DNA of 8,483 nucleotides from Candidatus Zixiibacteriota bacterium (lineage in GTDB: Bacteria > Zixibacteria > MSB-5A5 > SM1-73): positions 1-8,483 of the forward strand of contig JAGMBK010000082.1 in assembly GCA_023129805.1 (NCBI GenBank), given 5' to 3'. Below are positions 1 to 4,900 of the stretch, piece by piece (within the stretch, counting starts at the first letter, position 1; the number at the start of each line of letters is the position of its first letter). The translations under genes were made by a program, and so were the position numbers. The notes below the pieces were generated by a model that was given only the letters and a program-made list of their open reading frames with translations, had not been told where the DNA came from and did not search any database.

Positions 1-653
1 TGGATTGGATCATGATCGTCTGGATCATGGCGGCTTTGACCATGACCGTGGGCAACATTATTGCCATCGCCCAGTCCGACATCAAAAGAATGCTGGCATA
101 TTCATCCATCGCTCATGCCGGATATGTGCTGGTGGCTCTGGTGGCTGGTGGGGAAACCGGAATCTCCAGCGCACTCTTTTATCTCCTAGCCTACACCTTT
201 ATGAACATCGGAGCTTTCACCGTGGTGATTGCACTGGGAAAGAAGGGTCGGGAGAACACCGGTTTAGATGATTATTCCGGACTGGGCTCCAGATCTCCCC
301 TCTTAGCCGTCCTGATGACGGTTTTTATGCTGTCTCTGGCAGGATTTCCTCCGACCGCTGGATTTATGGGAAAGTTTTACGTGTTTAGCGCAGCAATCAA
401 ATCAGGATTCGTAGGACTGGTGATAATTGCGGTGATAAACAGTCTGGTTTCAATATATTACTACTTGAGAGTGGTAGTGATCATGTTCATGCATCCGCCT
501 AAGACTGAGACTGGGACTGAGACTGAGAAAATAAACGTAGCTTTCGGCGTCGCATTAGTTTTATTGATCTCCATCTGGGGGGTTCTGCAAATGGGCATAT
601 TCCCCGATAGCCTGCTTAAGGTGGCTCAATCCTCCGTTTCGTCGATATTTTAG
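1..653 (+). CDS. nuoN: NADH-quinone oxidoreductase subunit N, C-terminal part (5' cut by window)
   Basis: This is a membrane subunit of respiratory complex I and one of its three antiporter-like proton-pumping subunits (Mrp family). The first visible codon in frame is at base 3, and 216 residues lead to the TAG at 651-653. NuoN is usually about 480-500 aa, so roughly the first 270 residues lie outside the window. Family signatures are clear: a TMTVGN stretch followed by SDIKRMLAYSSIAHAGY at visible residues 25-41 (the broken helix with its conserved lysine), FMNIGAF at 66-72, GFPPTAGFMGKFYVF at 114-128 whose lysine matches the conserved late-helix lysine of this family, and YYYLRVV at 152-158. 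About six or seven hydrophobic helices are present. NuoN is normally the last gene of the nuo operon, which fits the unrelated gene that follows. No convincing terminator follows the stop. An in-frame hexanucleotide repeat lies in the loop before the last helix. Confidence 0.95.
   Translation, partial: DWIMIVWIMAALTMTVGNIIAIAQSDIKRMLAYSSIAHAGYVLVALVAGGETGISSALFYLLAYTFMNIGAFTVVIALGKKGRENTGLDDYSGLGSRSPLLAVLMTVFMLSLAGFPPTAGFMGKFYVFSAAIKSGFVGLVIIAVINSLVSIYYYLRVVVIMFMHPPKTETGTETEKINVAFGVALVLLISIWGVLQMGIFPDSLLKVAQSSVSSIF
504..527 (+). repeat. Hexanucleotide tandem repeat inside nuoN (4 copies of ACTGRG)
   Basis: Four adjacent 6-base units read ACTGAG, ACTGGG, ACTGAG, ACTGAG. The repeat is in frame and encodes Thr-Glu/Gly alternation (TETGTETE) in the polar loop before the final transmembrane helix. 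Because the unit is two codons long, copy-number change would alter loop length without a frameshift. Confidence 0.75.
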
Positions 654-717
654 TTTATTGGACAAGTCTCCATACTTGTTTCGGAGCCTTATATAAACCA
701 CGAGGTTAAGTGCGAAA

Positions 718-1263
718 ATGAAAAAGGAATACAGCGACATTGAGGAACTGATCAAACGGCAACTTCTAAGAAAAGAACACCCTCATACGCAGGCCTTGAT
801 AAAGGAACTGAAGGATGTAAAGAAAAGAGGCTACTTCACAAAAAGACAATTCCTAAAGATGTGTGATTGGAAAAGTCCACGCCCCCGATGGTGCTGTGAA
901 TCAAACAGTGCGCGATCTATTAGAGAGGTTTCCAAGAAAGTTTTTGCTACCGATTATGAGAAGCGGAAAATAGAACTGCTAACGAGTTTGAATGGCGTTA
1001 GCATACCTATGGCGTCTGCTATCTTGATGCTAACCAATCCCAAGAACTATGGAGTGATTGACGTGCGGGTTTGGCAGTTATTATATCTGTACAAGTCAGT
1101 TGCCGTAAAGCCCACGGGGCGAAACTTCTCGTTTAAGAGCTGGTATAATTACCTCATGAAAATTCGACATTTTGCCAAAAAATTCAATGTAGGAGCACGG
1201 AAGATCGAAAGGACGTTGTTTGAATATCATAAACAAATACAGGAGGAGAATCTTTACAACTAA
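718..1263 (+). CDS. Small helix-hairpin-helix (HhH-GPD-like) protein of unknown function
   Basis: The protein has 181 residues and starts at an ATG preceded by GAGGT at 702-706, with an 11-base gap. I do not recognise a named gene. Residues 87-119 resemble the helix-hairpin-helix and following helix of HhH-GPD DNA glycosylases: LLTSLNGVSIPMASAIL, then NPKNYGVIDVRVW with Asp115 where the family has its catalytic aspartate. The lysine of bifunctional members such as OGG1 or endonuclease III is absent; its place falls in the Ile-Pro-Met of GVSIPMAS. The N-terminal third is Lys-rich, with a WKSPRPRWCC segment at 51-60 that resembles the WKSPR segment I recall from related uncharacterised proteins. 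The C-terminal third is helical and basic. The cysteines (49, 59, 60) are too few and badly spaced for an endonuclease III iron-sulfur loop. A DNA-binding or base-flipping role is an inference. It begins 64 bases after nuoN, in the same direction, and could be read through from it. Confidence 0.8.
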   Translation: MKKEYSDIEELIKRQLLRKEHPHTQALIKELKDVKKRGYFTKRQFLKMCDWKSPRPRWCCESNSARSIREVSKKVFATDYEKRKIELLTSLNGVSIPMASAILMLTNPKNYGVIDVRVWQLLYLYKSVAVKPTGRNFSFKSWYNYLMKIRHFAKKFNVGARKIERTLFEYHKQIQEENLYN

Positions 1264-1309
1264 TCAGTGCTCGTTTGATGTTTAGGAAAAAGGAATCCCC
1301 CTGATGGGA

Positions 1310-1326
1310 CGGGGGTTGAACCCCCG
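1310..1326. repeat. GC-rich hairpin after the HhH gene
   Basis: CGGGGG (1310-1315), loop TTGAA, CCCCCG (1321-1326) is a perfect 6-bp stem, about 47 bases past the stop of the HhH gene. The downstream tract TCTTTTG is only weakly U-rich, so it is a poor intrinsic terminator. It resembles the leader hairpin core at 6442-6450 in having G-run, TT, A, C-run symmetry. Confidence 0.5.
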
Positions 1327-1346
1327 CCCCTCTTTTGCGGTCCCCT

Positions 1347-1375
1347 GAGCTCACCACCCTGAGTTCATCGAAGGA
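1347..1375 (-). repeat. Dispersed repeat, inverted copy 1 (29 bp)
   Basis: The reverse complement of this stretch matches 1666-1694 at 24 of 29 positions. Each copy contains its own small hairpin (CTCA ... TGAG with a 6-base loop). Both lie in the non-coding block, 290 bases apart and in opposite orientation. I read them as two copies of one small intergenic repeat. Confidence 0.6.
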
Positions 1376-1389
1376 CGGACAGGGGCTCA

Positions 1390-1415
1390 ACCTCCCCACC
1401 TTAACGAGTGGAGGT
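1390..1415. repeat. Imperfect hairpin in the non-coding block
   Basis: ACCTC (1390-1394) pairs with GAGGT (1411-1415) and CAC (1397-1399) with GTG (1408-1410), with a two-base bulge. It is weaker than its neighbours and listed for completeness of the hairpin cluster. Confidence 0.35.
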
Positions 1416-1433
1416 CAACGGACTTGTCCTGCA

Positions 1434-1465
1434 CTTCGTCCCCCGCCAAAGGCGGGGTGTCGAAG
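1434..1465. repeat. Two-tier hairpin (CTTCG outer, CCCCGCC inner)
   Basis: The inner stem CCCCGCC (1441-1447), loop AAA, GGCGGGG (1451-1457) is a perfect 7 bp. The outer stem CTTCG (1434-1438) with CGAAG (1461-1465) is separated from it by a small internal loop (TC / TGT). The layout and sequence resemble the hairpin at 1699-1734. No U-tract follows, so it is not a terminator; a REP-like structural repeat is the best description. Confidence 0.6.
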
Positions 1466-1492
1466 GAAAGGCTTTGCCTGAAGGATTAAGCG

Positions 1493-1540
1493 GATTAAAC
1501 GGATGAAAGAAGACAGTCTATTGTATCCGTTTCATCCGTT
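1493..1540 (+). repeat. Palindromic intergenic repeat, copy 1
   Basis: It is built as GATTAAACGGATGAAA (1493-1508), a 17-base spacer, then TCCGTTTCATCCG (1526-1538). AACGGATGAAA (1498-1508) and TTTCATCCGTT (1530-1540) form a perfect 11-bp inverted repeat around a 21-base loop. The same 16-mer and 13-mer with an 18-base spacer recur on the opposite strand at 6313-6359, while the spacers are unrelated. It is therefore a real dispersed repeat with conserved arms and a variable middle. Confidence 0.75.
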
Positions 1541-1579
1541 CCATCTCAGTTGAGTCAAATGACCGTTGACGGTTCTGCT

Positions 1580-1605
1580 CCCGCTGGATGTTATCATCCA
1601 GCGGG
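1580..1605. repeat. Strong perfect hairpin (11-bp stem, TTAT loop)
   Basis: The left arm at 1580-1590 (core CCGCTGGATG) pairs perfectly with the right arm at 1595-1605 (core CATCCAGCGG) around a four-base loop. Two more pairs can form outside a single bulged G. An A-rich stretch follows instead of a U-tract. It lies 30 bases before the terminator at 1636-1658, so both could belong to one short transcript. Confidence 0.7.
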
Positions 1606-1635
1606 GAGATAAGAATGACAAGAAGAAACGTAGTT

Positions 1636-1658
1636 GCCCAATTCATTGGGCGTTTTTT
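1636..1658 (+). terminator. Rho-independent terminator, + strand
   Basis: GCCCAA (1636-1641), loop TTCA, TTGGGC (1646-1651), then a G and six T residues (1653-1658). Stem, tight loop and T-run fit an intrinsic terminator on the + strand. The nearest annotated + strand gene ends 370 bases upstream, so it either ends a long 3' untranslated region, ends a short non-coding transcript, or came with a repeat. Confidence 0.65.
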
Positions 1659-1665
1659 AGCTCGA

Positions 1666-1694
1666 TCCTTCGGCGGGCTCAGGATGGTGAGCTC
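1666..1694 (+). repeat. Dispersed repeat, copy 2 (29 bp)
   Basis: This is the partner of 1347-1375 in opposite orientation, with 24 of 29 bases matching after reverse complementing. It contains GCTCA (1677-1681), a 6-base loop, and TGAGC (1688-1692). It lies wholly within the nested element at 1660-1761. Confidence 0.6.
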
Positions 1695-1698
1695 GTCC

Positions 1699-1734
1699 TT
1701 CGACTTTGTCCCGCACAGTGCGGGACTTGTCGAA
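1699..1734. repeat. Two-tier hairpin (TTCGAC outer, GTCCCGCA inner)
   Basis: TTCGAC (1699-1704) pairs with GTCGAA (1729-1734). After a small TTT/TT internal loop, GTCCCGCA (1708-1715) pairs perfectly with TGCGGGAC (1719-1726) around CAG. It has the same plan as 1434-1465, and its inner stem shares its core with the terminator hairpin at 1847-1865. Confidence 0.7.
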
Positions 1735-1776
1735 CTGCCGAACCATGAATCGAGCAACCACAGACCCAATGTGTAG

Positions 1777-1812
1777 GTCCGAAATGTTCTCCGTTTAGGA
1801 GAACTTTCGGAC
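1777..1812. repeat. Two-tier hairpin (15 bp with one bulge)
   Basis: GTCCGAAA (1777-1784) pairs with TTTCGGAC (1805-1812), and GTTCTCC (1786-1792) with GGAGAAC (1798-1804), around the loop GTTTA. A single T (1785) is bulged. All 15 pairs are perfect. No T-run follows on either strand, so it is not an obvious terminator. Confidence 0.7.
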
Positions 1813-1829
1813 GAAGGGGATTAGAACAC

Positions 1830-1874
1830 AAAGAAAAAGTCGGATAGTCCCGCCAACGGCGGGACATATCCGAC
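1830..1874 (-). terminator. Intrinsic terminator of the fused activase/reductase gene
   Basis: Read on the - strand, GTCGGATA/TATCCGAC (1839-1846 with 1867-1874) forms the base and GTCCCGCC/GGCGGGAC (1847-1854 with 1858-1865) the top, a 16-bp stem with one bulged base and a three-base loop. TTTTTCTTT follows directly on that strand (1838-1830). It begins about 31 bases after the stop of the gene ending at 1906. The + strand side also has a loose T-rich tail, so weak two-way termination is possible. Confidence 0.8.
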
Positions 1875-1886
1875 CTACCTTTTATA

Positions 1887-1909
1887 TGCTCGGTAAATCG
1901 AGCAACTAC
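1887..1909. repeat. Simple palindrome at the gene's stop codon
   Basis: TGCTCG (1887-1892), loop GTAAAT, CGAGCA (1899-1904), continuing into ACTAC. The segment AATCGAGCAACTAC (1896-1909) matches the right end of the nested element (1748-1761) at 13 of 14 bases. It overlaps the TAG stop codon (1906-1908, - strand) of the large gene, so the repeat abuts coding sequence. No T-run follows on the - strand. Confidence 0.55.
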
Positions 1910-4900
1910 TTTTTCGATTTTAAGATTAACTCTCTATGGTGGGAACTTTTTGGAGATTTTCTTTTCTGGAAATCTCTGGCTTGATGCATGAAGGCTTCCA
2001 GGCGGGTGATCTCGTTGGCATCTTCCTGTCCCTCGTAAGCCAGATTAAGCCAGGGGACATTGCCAAAGTCTTCCCTGAGTTTCTTTGACATGGCGGTGAC
2101 CACGGTTCCGGGCATGCAGGTGAAGGGCATGGTATTTACTACTCCGGAAAGACCCTGGTTTATGTAGTCGATGGCTTTGCCAATAGACAGGATGGCTTCT
2201 CCACCAAATGACTGGTCCAGATATGGACTGGCGAGTTCCAACACCTCATCGGTTGAGGACTCGTGGCATTCCAGAATCGATCCCTCCAATCTTTTCTCCA
2301 AGTTGTGCTCTTTCTTTCTCTGCACCCAATCGGTGACCCATCCCTTGGCAAACTCTTTGTATCTTCTCTCCAAAAGACTTTGCCTCTTATACATGTAACT
2401 GGTGTAGTTGATCCATTCGGCCATGCCTGCCACCCAGGCTTCCCCCCCCAATGCCTCGATCTTTCTGACCAGATCATTGTTGGAAAACCTGTTCGATCTT
2501 ATGTAAATCTCACCCACCACTCCGATGATGGGCTTTCTTTCTTTTGTCTCCTTCTCGATTTTGGCGAACATCTCCTTTGCCCAACTGAGGATCTCCTCGA
2601 TATCTCCCTTGGAAGCTATGGTTCTGGACAACTGCTTCAGGCACCGGCGATAGACCCGATCGGTCTCTCCTTTGTTCTTTTCGTATGGTCTGTTTTGATA
2701 CAAAAGCTTTATCAAAAGATCGGTTGCCACCATCCCCTTCCAGGCTAATCTGCGGAAATTGCCATCGAGATTCGTGACGGTGGAGTAGGAGTCGTCAGAA
2801 TCAGGAGAGATGATAGGAACGTTAGAATAACCCATCTCATCTAAGATCACCCGATGCAGGTTATGATACTGACCGAAGCGGCAGGGTCCATTTGCCTTGG
2901 GCATGAAGAAGGCAACCTTGTCGGGCTCTATCTCCGGCTTTTTCAGGAACTTCAAAAGATCACCGGTGGTCAGAATGCAGGGATAGCATTCCTTTCCAGA
3001 GGTGAATTTTCTGCCCAAAATGAGAGTATCCTCATCCGACTCTTCCAGAACATGAGCTTCCTGCCCGCAAGCGTTCATGGCGGCTTTAAAGGCAAAGGCG
3101 TGATCACACATATATGGGATATACAACGTTCTATGGTTCCCAGAAGCGGCGACTTTATATCTTGGAAGAGGTGGTCTTTTCTCTTCGGGCGGCTGGTATT
3201 TCTTCAGGCTATCCAGGAAAGCCTCACAGCGGGTGATTACGCCCGCATCGGCTGAATGTTCATCCATCTCTATCATAAGGAAAGGTTTTCCAGCCAGATT
3301 CTTTTTGAAGAAATGTATGATAAAAGAGTCGGGACCACAGCCAAAATTGGTGACATACAGACCGAAAAGATTCTTGTGGTTTTTTAGAATCTCCGATGCG
3401 GCTAATATCTTCTGTCCATATTTCCAGTACATATTAGGAAGGTGGTTCGTCTTGATTTTAGGATCATGGCACAAGAAATCCATGGGAATTGCCAATACTC
3501 CCAGATCCGCCAACTTCTTCGGAAGATTCAAGCTGATATCAGGATCACAGGTATTATAAGGTCTTCCCACAATGACCAAAGCCTTTTGATCTTCTTTCAA
3601 ACCACGCAAGACATCCTGTCCTTTCAAAGAAAGTCTTCTGCAGAATTCCTCCTGACATTTTTCCGCTTTCAGCAGTGCTTTTTCTATTTGTCTCTTTTTT
3701 ATCTTCAACTCTTTTCCCAATTTGATAAGCGTCCTCAAAAGAATGCTTCTGTCCAACTGAAAATAGACCGGGAAGGTGAGCAGTCGGGTGGGATAATCTT
3801 CTATATTTATGGCGGCTTTGATCACATAGGGTAATGACTGAACGTAGGGGCAGGCATAATTTTCCGTATTGTGGTCATCCTCCTTTTTCATGTTAATCAG
3901 GCTGGGGAGAAGAATATAGTCTACTTTTTTCTCGAGAAGATTCAAAACATGTCCATGTGCCACCTTAACGGGGAAACAGGTTTCGGACAGAACCTGCTCC
4001 ACACCCTGGCGAATTATCCGCTTGTTGGTTGGATCGGAGAGCACTACCTCAAAGCCCAGCTCCTCAAAGAAGGTCGCCCAGTAGGGGAACAGCTCGTAGA
4101 AGACAAGAGATCGAGGTATGCCGATCTTTTTCTTTTCTCGCCGCGTTGAATCAGAATTAGAAGTTACAAATTCCTTATGAATGTGGAAAAGGATTCTCTC
4201 CCTTTCTTTGAAAAGATCGGGGAGGTTTGATCTTTTTGGTTTTCTTTTGGTATCATATTTTTCGCAACGGCTCCCGTAGAAAAGAGACGGTTCACCCTCA
4301 ACCTTCACCTCTTTTATCTCACAGTGGTTGGGGCAATCTGGGCATTCGAAGGTGGAGACGGAGTATTCTTTCTCAGAGAGATCGAATCCTTTAAAGTTGC
4401 TTTTGTCGCCATTATACTCCTCCATAGCCAGGATGGCGGCGCCTATGGCGCCGGTCACATCATGATGCGGAGGAACGGTGATCTTCTTTTCAGTGACCTT
4501 TTCGAAGGCAGCCACCACTGCCTTGTTCCATGCCACCCCGCCCTGGAAAAAGATGTGCTCACCCACCCTTTTATCGCCCACCACCTTATTCAGATAATTA
4601 TAGACGATGGAATAAGCCAACCCCGCCACCAGATCCTCTATGGGTACGCCAGATTGTTGATGGGCCACCAGATCGGATTCCATGAAGACGGTACAGCGCT
4701 CCCCGCAGTTTACCGGACATTTCGACTTAAGTGCCAGGTCTCCGAATTCCTCCTCGATATTGATGTTAAGCTTTTCCGCCTGCTCCTGTAAGAAAGATCC
4801 GGTCCCAGCCGCACATACTTTGTTCATTTCAAAATCTATAACCGCTCCATCTTGCAGGCTGACATATTTTGAATCCTGCCCTCCGATCTCAAATATGGTG

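Larger units (their letters stand above)
1660..1761. repeat. Nested palindromic element (multi-branch fold)
   Basis: The closing arms GCTCGAT (1660-1666) and ATCGAGC (1749-1755) are perfect complements, as are TTCGGC (1669-1674) and GCCGAA (1737-1742). Inside are two further hairpins: GCTCA/TGAGC (1677-1692) and the two-tier hairpin at 1699-1734. Together they can fold into a closed stem with two arms. Its right end, AATCGAGCAACCAC (1748-1761), recurs with one mismatch at 1896-1909, where the palindrome is small and has no inner hairpins. It starts right after the T-run of the terminator. I read it as nested repeats, not a gene. Confidence 0.6.

Noticed and set aside
662..679. Inverted repeat ACAAGT-N6-ACTTGT between nuoN and the HhH gene, as an operator or terminator
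   Set aside because: Only six bases per arm, low GC and no T-run worthy of a terminator; no well-spaced promoter boxes nearby to make it an operator.
1518..1867. Small open frames of 60-83 codons on both strands in the non-coding block
   Set aside because: They run through hairpins and repeats, overlap one another in several frames, lack clear ribosome sites and show no protein-like composition.
2160..4791. Several 100-160 codon open frames on the strand opposite the fused activase gene
   Set aside because: They lie inside a 1418-residue gene with clear domain motifs throughout, and none has a recognisable fold or ribosome site.
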